Of a stretch of 64,000 bases of DNA, positions 36,370 through 47,708 are shown piece by piece. Positions within the stretch are counted from its first letter, which is position 1. Each line of letters opens with the position of its first letter. The position numbers and the translations under genes are program-made. The notes beneath the pieces are model-generated. The model made no database searches, was not told the DNA's origin, and was given only the letters and a program-made list of their open reading frames with translations. Source of the stretch: Polytrichum commune (lineage: Eukaryota; Streptophyta; Polytrichopsida; Polytrichales; Polytrichaceae); contig OX485803.1 in assembly GCA_950295325.1 (NCBI GenBank), forward strand, positions 69,145,554 through 69,209,553, in the 5' to 3' direction.

Positions 36370-36912
36370 CCACTTTATAAGTTACTTGGGGCCGCCGGAT
36401 TGAGGGCAGGCCCCAACTCTCAAATTTCTGGTCAATAGATAGTACGATGTCATCAAATCGGGCCCCCAAGGGCTTTGTACTGGTCCGAATACTCACTCAT
36501 TCCATGTGGCATTTTAGGTGGCACACTAACGCCAGACTACCGGGTTCTAGTGAAGAAATCGGGATGAGCTTTTCCTCTGTCCAAACTCTCATCTGGAGTC
36601 GGATTGAGCATTATGACGTCATAATAGATTCAAAGGTTCCTATTTAGTCTAGTGGGACCCGTTTTTGATTCATTAATTACAACCCAGGGTAAGTGTCGTG
36701 AAACTTAATTGTTGAGAACACATGACATTGACCATGGTAAACTCCACGAAACTTAACCCTCAAGATGATCGGGCCATAGAATTGGACCTCATTACTTTAC
36801 ATGGGACAAGGCTGGGCCCAAAAATGGTTCATAAAATGGGGCCGGATTGAGGGCTTAAAGGACATGAATCGGGCCAATGCTCGGGGCGGCCCCAAGCCGT
36901 GTATAAAGCCGC
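36370..36912. mobile_element. Possible GC-rich terminal-inverted-repeat element
   Basis: Left cttggggccgccgg and right gcggccccaag are inverted repeats of about 14 bp in an otherwise AT-rich setting. The phrase ccggattgagggc occurs near both ends. No duplication is clear. It lies just upstream of the first exon of F-box gene 2 and may contain its promoter. Confidence 0.35.
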
Positions 36913-37577
36913 CTAGTTAGACTCTATCACTTATATGGTTGAGACACATGTCCAAATTTCCCCTTGTCTGGTGGGCATCGGGTCATTTGACAATACGAAC
37001 GGACACTTCATTCACGCCAACCCCTTTAAATAGGGACCGGAGTTATTATTATTATTATTGGTTGAGACACTTTTGGAGTGCGGATTGGACCCCACGGAGT
37101 TGGGGCCGCCCATCCAGGGAAGATGGGACAATGTCTCAAAGGGCCACAGCTAGCTAGATGCAGGGCAGGAGCCCCAGCTCCAACTCCGAGGAGGCTGGCT
37201 AGGCCCCAACTAGACCCCCGGTGTGGCCCCCATATGAATATGCCCAAAATCAGCCGAGGACATAAAGTTATCATATAACTTGGACTGCTTCCGATAACTT
37301 AGGTAGCTCTACTAAGACGATTTGACATGAGCGAGCTTGTACCATTCCGATCACTTGGTGTCGTGAAACTACCGCATCTCTAGTACACCGCTTATGGTAT
37401 TTAGTGTCGCATACTATTTGGAGTCACGTTTTGCTATAACGTTTTCATGTAAATCTCATTTTCTACCAACACATGTCACATTGGTTGTCTGCACACTACA
37501 AACCATTAATACCTCTACTTGGTAAAAATGTACAGTAACAATTATAGCAATGTGTAACTCCGAATCGCAAGCTATGA
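36913..37577. other. Gene-free stretch with ATT microsatellite and GC-rich block
   Basis: Holds a short (ATT)n run at about 37045-37060 and a GC-rich block at 37080-37245 with several partial self-complementary parts. I see no gene. Confidence 0.4.
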
Positions 37578-38015
37578 TCGAGAACCAGCAGTTAGTTACA
37601 AATGAATTGGTTGGGTTTGAGAAATAACCCGGTTGAAGTTCAAGACTGCATGCAAATTACCAATCAGTTTAGATGAATTTATAGAATATACCCCTAATTT
37701 AATAAAGGAAAACCGAAGGATGTCAAGATGCAATTGGCTGGACTTAAACTTTCATTACAATAAATCAAAATTAAGAATTTTTTTGGATTTTAAAAAAAGG
37801 CCGACAGGTCGCAATTGACCACCTGACAAGTTCTCTGTCAAGTAGAGAGGCGATTTCACAACAGGGATTTGAATCGCCAACCTCTTCCTTGAGATTCGGG
37901 TATCCGTCCACCATCATCCGGTAGTTTAGGATCATCTCGGACCAGACCGACTAGACTTGCAAAACACTAGGATCTCAACTAATTATGCCCAAAAACCTCC
38001 CCGATCGCTGCCATG
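37578..38015 (+). mobile_element. MITE of family X (copy X3) split by a SINE-like insert
   Basis: The two halves (37578-37741 and about 37960-38015) join to match X4 at 46.74 kb end to end: gagaaccagcagttagttac ... ggctggactt | gacttgcaaaacactagg ... ccaaaaacctccccgatc. The inserted 220 bp is listed separately. Confidence 0.75.
37742..37962 (-). mobile_element. SINE-like insertion inside MITE X3
   Basis: Read on the minus strand it contains GCGATTCAAATCCCT, close to a tRNA/pol III B box. Upstream of that is GGATGATGGTGGACGG, a weak A-box-like stretch, and downstream an A-rich end. The flanks ggactt and agactt are a short target duplication, proved by the uninterrupted copy X4. The family (Au-like or other) is not certain. 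Confidence 0.5.
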
Positions 38016-38302
38016 ACACTAATATAAAGATAGGCAGCAGCAACTTGTTAATTCCGGATCCTCATCAGGTCACTGTAATGAGGTGCAGACACCAGAATCG
38101 AATGGGGGGATGTGTCGGTACAAAATGTACAGACATGTCTGTACTCTATTATTAACAACACGTCTATTATTAAAACCCAAGCCTGACACTCGTGCTGGAG
38201 GAGCAATGGAAAAAGTGTATAAACTCCAAAGAAGAATCATGGCTGGCGGTCCTACCATGCATTAACTTCCTTAGTACCCATGGGCCATGGTCTCCAGCAT
38301 TT

Positions 38303-38369
38303 TATTTTTTATTTTTTATTTTTTTGAGACAGAAGGCCAGGACAGCCAACGCCAAAATAAACGACGGAG
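38303..38369 (-). mobile_element. 5'-truncated stub of the LINE
   Basis: Sixty-seven bases match the 3' end of the LINE at 57.1 kb (gagacagaaggcca, agccaacgccaaaat and the TTTTTATTTT tail). The stub is flanked by an exact 14-bp duplication, ggtctccagcattt, at 38289-38302 and 38370-38383. Confidence 0.85.
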
Positions 38370-38441
38370 GGTCTCCAGCATTTGATTGCAGTCAGGAATT
38401 GTGTCTGTACAAATAAGTTAAGTGTTCTTGAAGGTTAGTTG

Positions 38442-39810
38442 AGAGGCGGTTTACACCATAGACCATGAACTCGTCCCACGGAAGATGCCTTACTCCATGC
38501 GGTACCAGTTCATGGTCTACATTTCATGGTACTAGTTCTTAAAATTTTGATTTACAAAGTTGTTGGGCCCCTCATCACTAGGTGTAAACCGAATGTGGAC
38601 CAAGAGGAATGACCATGCGGCAAGAAGTGGATGTGCTGATTTTTTTAATATAAGCTCAAAAAGGGCAATTTTGGGAAAAAAAATGAAGTTTGACCATTTT
38701 GTTGACTTCAATTTGCCTTCACTTGCCTACACATGCCTTCACTTATCTTGTCACTTAGTTTTTTCTTCTTTTCGCCTTAAAATTCAGCAAGTATGGTAGA
38801 AATGAAGGAGAGGAGGAGGAAGCTAGTCGTGCTACTAGGATTGTACATATTTTTGTACATGCTTGTGAAGAATGTTGTGGGCATTCAAACAGTGATTTTG
38901 CAAGGAGAATGGGAAAATTTTGCAATTTTGAGCGTGGTTTACGAAAGCATTGGACGTAGAGAGAGGAACATATGGAGTCAAGAGAGGTATTCTCACAACA
39001 ATCTTTACAAAAAAAAATGAGTGATTCAATTTGTATATGTTCAATGTAATTTACATGTGACATGTACCTTGTGTTGTCACTACACTAACTAGGATATTTA
39101 GTGTTTGATTATATCTAATGTTGTTACCACCCTACCTTGCTCAACATTAAATTTCAATTCTTTGATAATTAATGTTAGAAGATTTCCCATTGCGCTTCTT
39201 TTGACCACCCTGATCTACAGTCACTAAATGACTACAGATTTTTGTTTTTTGTTTTTTGTTTTTCAACTATAGTTCTTAAACATTCTGGGGTGTGTAATAT
39301 ACCGTTGGAAAGATATTTTCAAGACCTTTCCAACGGTATATTACAATCCCCCAAATTCCAAACATTGCAGTTGGTAGACCAAAAAACCAAATCTGCACTT
39401 GAATTCTTGAGTTCTAGATGTCCCGCGTTGTTTGATGAAACACGTGTAAGCCGGTTTAAGGGGTAGGGCAAGGTAGTGCTGGTATGTCTCATGGGCTATA
39501 ATATAATTAAGGTACATAAAAGGTAGATTCATTAAAACATTCTTGAAATGGCATTTCTTTGATTTGGGCCCTTGCCATTTCCTACCATACCACCTCTCTT
39601 GCCTCTCTCACCGCAAAACCCATTGGACCATGTCAGTGCATTTATTAGGCCTTAAAATTTATATTTTGGAGACCTCAACCTCCATGGTCCCTCTGCCATT
39701 TTTTCCTTAGTGTAAACCGAAGTTGTCCCGGGACAACTTCAAGAGCCAATCATCTGCCTTGCCTTGCAGAGCCCTGGTCCAACTTCATGGTCCATAGTGT
39801 AAACCGGCCC
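38442..39810 (+). mobile_element. Tourist/PIF-like element, copy A
   Basis: Ends gcggtttacaccatagacc and, reverse-complemented, gggccggtttacactatgg. It is the same element as copy D at 54.4 kb in inverted orientation, but about 200 bp shorter because half of a nested MITE (39.08-39.19 kb) is deleted. It contains the perfect 19-bp hairpin gtaatataccgttggaaag at 39294-39312/39326-39344. Flanking TGA/TCA do not match well. No transposase. Confidence 0.75.
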
Positions 39811-39854
39811 TCAGGTAGGGGTTAATGAAGAAACATGTACACTCATCAATATAA

Positions 39855-40567
39855 GGTAGAGGGTGCTAAAACCAACACCTATTAACGCCTCCCAATCACC
39901 AACACTCTGTTGCCTTGAAGCGTTCCCCATGGTGTAGGAGTGTATGGGCCCAAGGAGTGACTTTTAGGTGCCATTAGTGACGCCACCTCATAGCGACCTC
40001 CACTACCTCTATGTAGGGCAGGTAACGGGCTCCACTCTATCTCGGGTTGGTTCAAGGTGGGTTCAAGGTGGCTTGCCAATGCCTATTCTAGCCATTTTTA
40101 TACATTGTAGGGGGGAGGGGTTATAGCCATTCTATTCATAAAGTTACGGAGGTAGGCCCACAAAACACAAAGGGGGTTGGTACCCAGGATGCAAGGTGAT
40201 GGTTTTGCAAGCAAACTAGGTGGGATCATGGAGGTGACCATGTGGCTTTGCGTATATTACTAGTTGGTCTTTGATCTAGCTTGGGTATAGTATCCAACTA
40301 TGTTATGTTGGTTTTAGGTAATGAAGGTGGGGGTCCTCATCATATCCAAGGTCGTCATACACGGGGCCTATATATTGGCTTAGGGAAGCTAGTGGTTTTG
40401 ACTTGATATATTCATCAAATATCTAATTGAGGCTAAAAATATATGTTCCTTCTTTATAGCTATGTTTAGAACAAATGTTTATTTAAATATATACTTTTTA
40501 TAGGAACCATGTAGCCATATGTATGTGCAATAGCTTAAAGTGTTGGTTTAAGCACCCTCTACCCTAT
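39855..40567. mobile_element. Terminal-inverted-repeat element H
   Basis: Left ggtagagggtgctaaaacca and right, reverse-complemented, ggtagagggtgcttaaacca form inverted ends of about 24 bp around 713 bp. Duplicated flanks are not clear. The interior shows no conserved domain. Confidence 0.6.
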
Positions 40568-40839
40568 ATATGTTGTATTCGGTGTCGTATGGTCCTCCCT
40601 GATCCTTTGTTTGAGTGTAGTGTAACCGGAACGTGTTGTGGGGTTTTTTTAAGTTTTAAGTGTTGACAAGTTTTATCTTTTTGTAATGAAGAATCTTCTC
40701 ATTTTCGTTGTCATTCTATGTGCACGTGTATCTCTTGACTCCTCGCATCATTTGTGTATTCTTCAAATAAAATAAGCCTTAAGAAAAAAAAAACTCCAAT
40801 CATTTTAAAAAGCGCTTAGGACAGAAGGACTTCGGGAGA
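40566..40839. other. Gene-free spacer
   Basis: AT-rich spacer between element H and repeat R1. I see nothing beyond an A-rich run near 40785. Confidence 0.35.
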
Positions 40840-41225
40840 CGTTAAAGTCCCCTCCACGAACTTATAGGGGGAGGTAGATTCAGGCAAGGCAACCAAATTT
40901 TTTGGACCCGACCGAAAATTGTTGTCCGCCAGCCCGACTTTGAAAAAACCATTGCCCTTTGCATTCTTGGAGGCCACTTATATCCACAAATCCTATATTG
41001 AGTGCACTTCACCTTCAAGGTCCAAAATCCAAAATATATGTTTACCTTCATTGAGTAAATAAGCAATTGACTGGGATTTCATTTTCAAAGTGAAATTGTC
41101 AATAACGCATGTAATTAACTTGGAAGTCAAAAATATTACAAAATCTTCATTAGCATTGAGGTTGTGATTTTTTTCTTTCTTTGAGGTTATGACCATTGCA
41201 AGAGTCTTTGTCATTCTAAAATATA
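40840..41225 (-). repeat. Repeat family R1, copy b
   Basis: It matches 45755-46145 in inverted orientation over about 390 bp, with a GC-rich part (cccgaccgaaaattgttgtccgcc region) and an AT-rich part. On the minus strand it reads open for 73 codons, including NANEDFVIFLTSKLITCVID. The long open frame is probably inherited from a lost parent element. Confidence 0.65.
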
Positions 41226-41352
41226 CTTACTGAATTTAATCATGATTTAATTAATTCTAATGAATTAAATTATGATTAATTCTAGTAAGTATATTTTATC
41301 ATTATTTAGGCTTGATTAATATGGTAAGCATGCATTCTGATTTAATTGGTCT

Positions 41353-41865
41353 CCTAAACCCTAAAACTACACTAAATATTGTATCGAGTGTCACCAATTC
41401 TACTTGTCTTGCTCAATACTAATTGTAAGCCACAGTATAGTGTCACCGACACTAAATGTAACCCTAACAGTACTTGTCATTCCTTCTAAAACAAAACAAA
41501 ACTGGGCATTATCAATTCACAACGTTACAACTGTTGTCACTTACTAAGTGATCTTTCATCTGGATTTCAATTACCCATGACAGTATTTCATTACAGAATT
41601 GTTCGAATGCAAGACATACCGAAATTGGTTTCAAAGATTGTTAGTTAGATGAACTAAAACGTAAGTGGGTATCAAGGGTGGGTCGAACGGGCATTTCAAT
41701 CACGCTGACCTATGGTTAGTGTTTCTTCTCTTCTCTTTCTCTCTTCTCTCTCTCTCTCTCTAAGTGGGTATCACAACACAATACTTATAAACTTATCCAA
41801 AAGAAGTGTCATTCGAGAAGTTACCACATTGACCGTAATTAAATACCATAATTAGTGGAGCAAAG
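41353..41865 (-). mobile_element. MITE of family M (copy M3) with CT microsatellite
   Basis: Starts ctacactaaatattgtatcg and matches the reverse complement of M1 through gtcacttactaagtgat and the inner M2 blocks to about 41865. About 100 bp including a (CT)n run at 41725-41762 and part of an unrelated sequence is inserted near the far end. Confidence 0.6.
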
Positions 41866-42577
41866 TCCAAAGCCTTGCTTCGACAAATCGCCAAAATCCC
41901 CAAGATTTCCGCATTCATATGGGGCTACCAAACTTTGAGCACGTGCTAATAGATGAGATTGAAAACGTGGTAACGGTTGAACAATCTAAGATCTCGCTGG
42001 ATGAAAGGGATTCAGATTTCTGGTGAGGTTATAAACATGCATGGAGATTACGGGGACGCTATTTTTTTAGAAAGTTCAACTCGATCCTATCCGGACGTAG
42101 TATGAGAAGCACGAGGCGGAGCCAATTCTTGTCTAATAAGTTGGACATTTTGAGAACCTTCTTTGTTGAAAAACGGAGCAACCATGTTTGGGATGCTCTC
42201 CTTGACTTATGGTAGGATCGAATGGCAAAGGATCTGTAAGGCTTTCGAGAGGGCACGTGATGTTGCTTATGATGACCTTCTGAAAGTTTTTGATAAGGTC
42301 TTATTGCCACTATGAATAATTTAGTGGTTTCTTGGAAGTTGGAAGATTAGACCTAGGATGGGTATTATCACACAATGCCCCGTGGGTCCCTACTTGGCTT
42401 TTCTACACGGTGGTTTGTTTATGGTACCTTTTCGCAATTGAATCCATTCAATTTGTAATTACCCCCCCCCCCCCACGAAAAAAAAATTACAATTAACTTC
42501 TTCTAACCTCATCCTTTTCTTTGTCGATGCATTTGATATGGCAGAAAACACGTGTGCACTAACTCTAGTTGGTCTTA
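41866..42577. other. Gene-free stretch with a poly(C)-poly(A) run
   Basis: No gene. A run of about 13 C followed by cacga and about ten A lies at 42463-42488. Otherwise unremarkable. Confidence 0.35.
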
Positions 42578-42873
42578 GGGCTAGTTCACATGGGTCCCAA
42601 GTCCCACTCATGTTAGCAAGTCCCAACATGGAGGCAAAATCCCAGTTTTTGAGCATCAAGAAACCATTAGAATATGGTTAATTATCATTGAAGTTGGATG
42701 TTGATTATTTTGAGCAAAAAGATTTTTAGACTTTGTATTGAGAGTTGGGTCTAGCTTTTTGCTCAACCCAACCCTCAACACGAGTCCCACGCCTCAACTC
42801 TAAAAAGTGTTGACATGTCGGCATCCATGTCATATTTGGGACTTAGGACTTGGGACCCTATGTGAACTAACCC
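42578..42873. mobile_element. Tourist-like MITE E1 with TTA duplication
   Basis: TTA at 42575-42577 and 42874-42876 flanks 296 bp with ends GGGCTAGTTCACATGGG and, reverse-complemented, GGGTTAGTTCACATAGGG. A relative lies at 54.0 kb. Confidence 0.8.
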
Positions 42874-44640
42874 TTAGTCATACACAAAGCACGTACACAT
42901 GATATGTGCAGTTAGGTTGCATTTGAGAATAGGTTGCCTCTTTACCCATGGAGCCAAAGAGGAGCCACCAAAGAGCCAAGAGGAAGTTGGCCAACTGAAC
43001 AAACCTCTCTTTACCACAAATTTGATCGCATCTTTTGTTTTTTCGCCAATGTTTGTTAGTCTCCGACATGAATTTGAGTGTTGACATTGGTAAGAGCAGT
43101 CGGATGCATTCAATAGGATTCGTAAATCATGTAGTGGTGACGATCAATTAGTATTGGAAGAGGTTGTATGCTACAAATATGTAAGGTGCTTGGAGCAATT
43201 GAGTTGGACATACGTAGCTACATGTGTTCCTACAAACCATGTTCCTTTTTGTGGTTTCCTCTTTAGGGTTAGACATGGTTGATAGTGTGGATACTTTGCT
43301 AGGATGTGGATTTAAAGCTTTGGGTTTTGTCTTTTTCTTCTCAAAACATTGTTGGCTCTGGTTGTTACAAGATTGTTCATGGTTACAAGCATTTGTGGGG
43401 CACTAAGAAATCCCAATGAAACAGTGCATGGGGAGATTTTTGGGCACAACCAATCTAACTCCAAGGGTGGAACTACCACTCATTTCTCACCAATGAGAGA
43501 ATTTAGAAAACGATGATCATGGTCACTAGTCACTAGTGCAGACATGCCTTGAAATCTACTCACCTAACCCTTGAAAATAATCACATTCCTGGTTGATTAG
43601 TACGACCTCTTAGGCATTTAGGGGTTGAGTAGTGTCATGGGGGGTCCACTAGACTTCCGTACTTGTACCACTTGGGTGCAAAGAAGGTTTATTAATGATG
43701 ACTATGGATTACAAAATATACATAGGGTTTTCTTCTTCCTAGCAACATAGATATGTCCACTAGAATATTGGATTTGTACATAACTCGCAATAAGTGCATA
43801 GTACAAAGATAGAAGATTATAAAATTTAAGTGTGGGTTAAGTTGGTAATATTTTCCAATGTTTTCATATTTCATCTAGTCTATGGATGGCTCATCCATCA
43901 TCACTAACCCAACATCCTAGGCTTGGGTTTGCTTCCAAGGTGTATGGGTGGGGGTCTAGAGTAAGTGTTAATCCATGTGGGAGTTTGGGGGCAAATCACC
44001 TAGATTACGATTTTGAGCCATTTTGAACATCAAAATACGTCCTTGTGTGGGGATTTAGTGAGTGGTACTTTAGTTTAGGGTTGAGGATGGTGCAAATTAA
44101 GGTCTAGGGAAAGGCCTTGTGAGAAATCATTGAAGATCATTGTGTGGGGGTGTTTTGTTGTTTGGTAGAGTACGTTGTCTTCAAGCCTAGCTCACATTTT
44201 TAAGGTGAGAAATAGCAAATAGGTGGGCAAAGTATATAGGTTCGACTAACCTCATGGGCATGTTTTAGAATATGGAAATATGAGAATGTTGGTATCAAGT
44301 CAAGTGGCTTAACATGGGTTTTATAATGTAACCAACTACATTACAATAGACTTGGCTACAATGACATTCATGGTAGGAACTAATTTGTGTGAGTTACATC
44401 CAATAGATGAAAGAGTTTGATTCCATGACTCATTAGGCAACAATAGAATATAATTGCCTACACACTATATTTGAATCTTTTTTTTTCCAAACTTTTTTTC
44501 CTTGTATAGATATACTATGGTTTTAAATGTTTTAATTTTAATTTTTGTGTGATTTATATTTACTTATTGTTATTTTTAGCTACAACTTCATATGTATATC
44601 ATTCCTTTGTCCACCAAAATATGGTATATAGGGATATTTT
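42874..44640. other. Gene-free stretch
   Basis: No gene found. At 43427-43460 there is a fragment of MITE family X (minus): gcatggggagatttttgggc. Short plus-strand frames in 42.9-43.4 kb have no domain. Confidence 0.4.
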
Positions 44641-44644
44641 AGTA

Positions 44645-44790
44645 AAGGTGACACACACGTATGCTGTTGGTAAAGTGCTTACGCCTTAGGATTAGTGTGA
44701 GTTCAAGAATCTTGAGGCTAGGAGTTCATGGTGTTTGTGTAATCTCATCCATTGTGAAGGTGAAAATGTAGTGGAGTATGTTAAAAACAT
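44645..44790 (+). mobile_element. Possible tRNA-derived SINE
   Basis: Sequence gctgttggtaaagtgcttac followed about 30 bases later by GAGTTCAAGAATC resembles the A and B boxes of pol III promoters as found in plant SINEs. No target duplication was identified. Confidence 0.35.
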
Positions 44791-45754
44791 GTAACTAGCT
44801 ACTTTTAGACGAGTTGACTTCGATAACAGTGTTAAAAACCCTTAATTAGTCTAATGACGTCGAAATGGAATGACTTGGCCCTCGATCTTGTAAATGACTA
44901 TTTTTACAAGAGCACCTTTCATCCACGATGAATGAATTTATGTAGACGCCACGAATCCAAGGTGGATCTTACGGCCGGGGATTCGTGGCACTCAAGTAAA
45001 GTCATCCGGTAACGAAAATCGGATGGGTCCATCAAGAAGCTCGGATGGAGCTTACTTTAGTGAAACACCTCCGAGTTGGCATGTAAGACCTAGTATTTTC
45101 TCCCTCATAGTTATTTTATAATTATTAATTAGTTGGCAAGGGGCAATGATGTGGCCTTGGATGCTCTAAGCCTATTTTCTAACCTCCCATGAGTTGTTTC
45201 CAAGGCCATGATGTGGCTTTGAATACCATATGATTATTTTGATAAATATCGCAAGATATCAACGTGTGCAATATATAATTATGACGTGTTGTCATAGACA
45301 TTTTGTTTGTTTGTTCATAATTCATTTATTTTGCACGGGTGTGATTGCTCAAACATTTGTAACATGTCAAAATAATATATATCACCTTATGATAAATTGG
45401 TGAACTAAAAAAGCCAATTCAATAATTATTATTATAAGATATTATAAGATATTAATTTAAAAATAAATAATATACAACATGTGATTTTAAAGATAATACA
45501 ATATGTGATGAGGATAAATTATTACAATAATTGAGATAGGCTATAGTCAATAACTTATGATTTTCTGAGTATACCCCATCCATAACGTTGTCCCACAAGT
45601 CTAATTCCAAATAACATATCATTTATTTATACCTTATATTATATTACCGAAAAAAATAAAATTGATGTTTATATAATTTTTTGTTAAGTGTTTTATATTC
45701 TATCTTCATTGTTTCATTTTGGTCATCTTATGAATACTTGCACTAATCTATCAT

Positions 45755-46145
45755 TAGAATGACAAAGATAATTTTAAATGGTAAGTCACAAAATTATAAC
45801 CTCAATGTTAATGAGGATTTTGTAATGTTTTTGACCTCCAAGTTAATTACGTGCTTCATTGATGGTTTCACTTCCGGAATGAAATCCCAATCAATTGCTT
45901 ATTTACTAATTAGAAGTGCACATGTATATTGGATTGTAGACCTTGAAGGTGAAGTGCACTCAATATGGGATTTGTAGTCAAGCGGCCTTCAAGAATGCAA
46001 GGGCAACGTTTTTTTCGAAGTTGGGCAAGGCGGACAACAATTTTCGGTCGGGTCTAGAAAATTTCTCTAGAAGGTTCCCCCAACCCGGATTTGATACCTC
46101 CGAAAGTTCGTGAGGGGGTATTTAACGTCCGCCCATGTTAATTTT
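45755..46145 (+). repeat. Repeat family R1, copy c
   Basis: It is the inverted counterpart of copy b and partly of copy a. The plus strand is open for 72 codons (includes NVNEDFVMFLTSKLITCFID and VDLEGEVHSIWDL). The homology starts at tagaatgacaaaga in all three copies. Confidence 0.65.
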
Positions 46146-46727
46146 TCTTTAAAATAACCGGATTAGTAATGATAGGTTGGCAACACAAGATGCCCCCACG
46201 TGCTTCTATATGAGGCATTATTATTATTTTTATGTCTATACCTCTTTATATTGGTGCCTTAAGTATTAGATTAGACTAGGATCTTTAAAACTACTAAAAC
46301 TTGGTATTTTTGAAACCCTTGAGACAAGGAGCCGACAACATATGAAAGTGTCTAAAGTGGTTCATCTCATCCACAAAGATGAATGAACTCTCACTAATGA
46401 GAATACATGAGTGCCACGAATCCCCAGCCGGATCTTACCGACACATACACTACAGGAATGAGCACACTAGTACAGGAATACAAGTGGCTTCGTGACAATA
46501 TGTTGACAACTTTCCTTGTTCTAAATGTAGACAATGAAAGTAGTGGAGTGAGTGAGGTCATGATCTTTTTAAAAGGTGCACTTTAATCTTGTTGAAAATC
46601 CCCCATAAATGATGAGTGTCCTCCTATTTTGGGAGGTAATTACGAATGTCAAAGTCTCCATGACAAAAGACACATCATCATGAATGACTTCACTTCAACC
46701 TTATTGATTTATCCTCGGATGCATTGA

Positions 46728-47517
46728 GGGCCAGTTTACACCAGTGATCGGGGAGATTTTTGGGCATAATTGGTTGAGATCCTAGTGTTTGCAAGTCCAA
46801 CCGGTTTCATGTTGACATCCTCCAGTTTTCCTTTAATAAATTGGAGTATATTCCATAGATTTCTCTAAAATGATCGGTAATTTTCCTGCAGTCTTCATCT
46901 TCAACCGGTTATTTTTTCAAACTCAAACGGTTTATTTGTAACTAACTGCCGGTTCTCCCCGATCATTGGTTTACACCATGGACCACAAAGTCGCACCATG
47001 GAAGATGGTTGTTTTCCATGGTCTGACTTTGTGGTTCAACTTCCATGATCCGATTTCTTAGAAAGTCTTGGGGGCCCTCACTGAATGTGTGAACTGAATG
47101 TGGACGAGAGGAATGATCATGCATCAAGAAGTGAATGTGATGATTCAAAAAATAAATATATGCCCAACAAGGACAATTGTGAAAAAAAAATCAAGTTTGT
47201 CCATTCTCTTGTCTTCATCTTCCCTTCCCCAAAAAATTTCATTAAAATTTCATTATAACTGCATTTCTCTGCCATGGGCCCTTGCCTTTTTCTACCACAA
47301 CACTTATTTTGCATGTCCCACCGCAAAAACCCGGTGGACCATGTCAGTGAATAATGTAGCCCTTAAAATATTTCCTTTGGGCCTCAAACTCCATGGTCAC
47401 TTTGACATTTTTTTTCCTTGGTGTAAAACCGAAGTGGACCCAAGACGAGTTCAACAACCAATCACAGATTTTACAGGGTCTTGGGACGGTTGCTTGGTCC
47501 ATGGTGTGAACAACCCC
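46728..47517. mobile_element. Tourist/PIF-like element, copy B, with TGA duplication
   Basis: TGA at 46725-46727 and 47518-47520 flanks ends gggccagtttacacca and, reverse-complemented, ggggttgttcacacca. It belongs with copies A, C and D. It is interrupted near its left end by MITE X4; without that insert it is about 555 bp. Confidence 0.75.
46744..46968 (-). mobile_element. MITE of family X (copy X4) nested in element B
   Basis: 225 bp with ends tgatcggggagatttttggg and, reverse-complemented, atgatcggggagaaccgg. It is flanked by the exact 10-bp duplication gtttacacca (46734-46743 and 46969-46978), part of the host element's terminal repeat. Confidence 0.8.
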
Positions 47518-47708
47518 TGAGAAGTGGTCACCGAGCCATCCTCAATTTACATTGATTTGATAACATCAAGAAATGATGAATATCATAAATTTCCCCTTTA
47601 TAAATTTCTATTGATTGTTAGGAATAAATATCAAACACGTGATAAGTGGGCTTCCTACTATGGTCGGCGGATTATAGTTAACTGCAATTTGACATCAAAT
47701 GGAACTAA

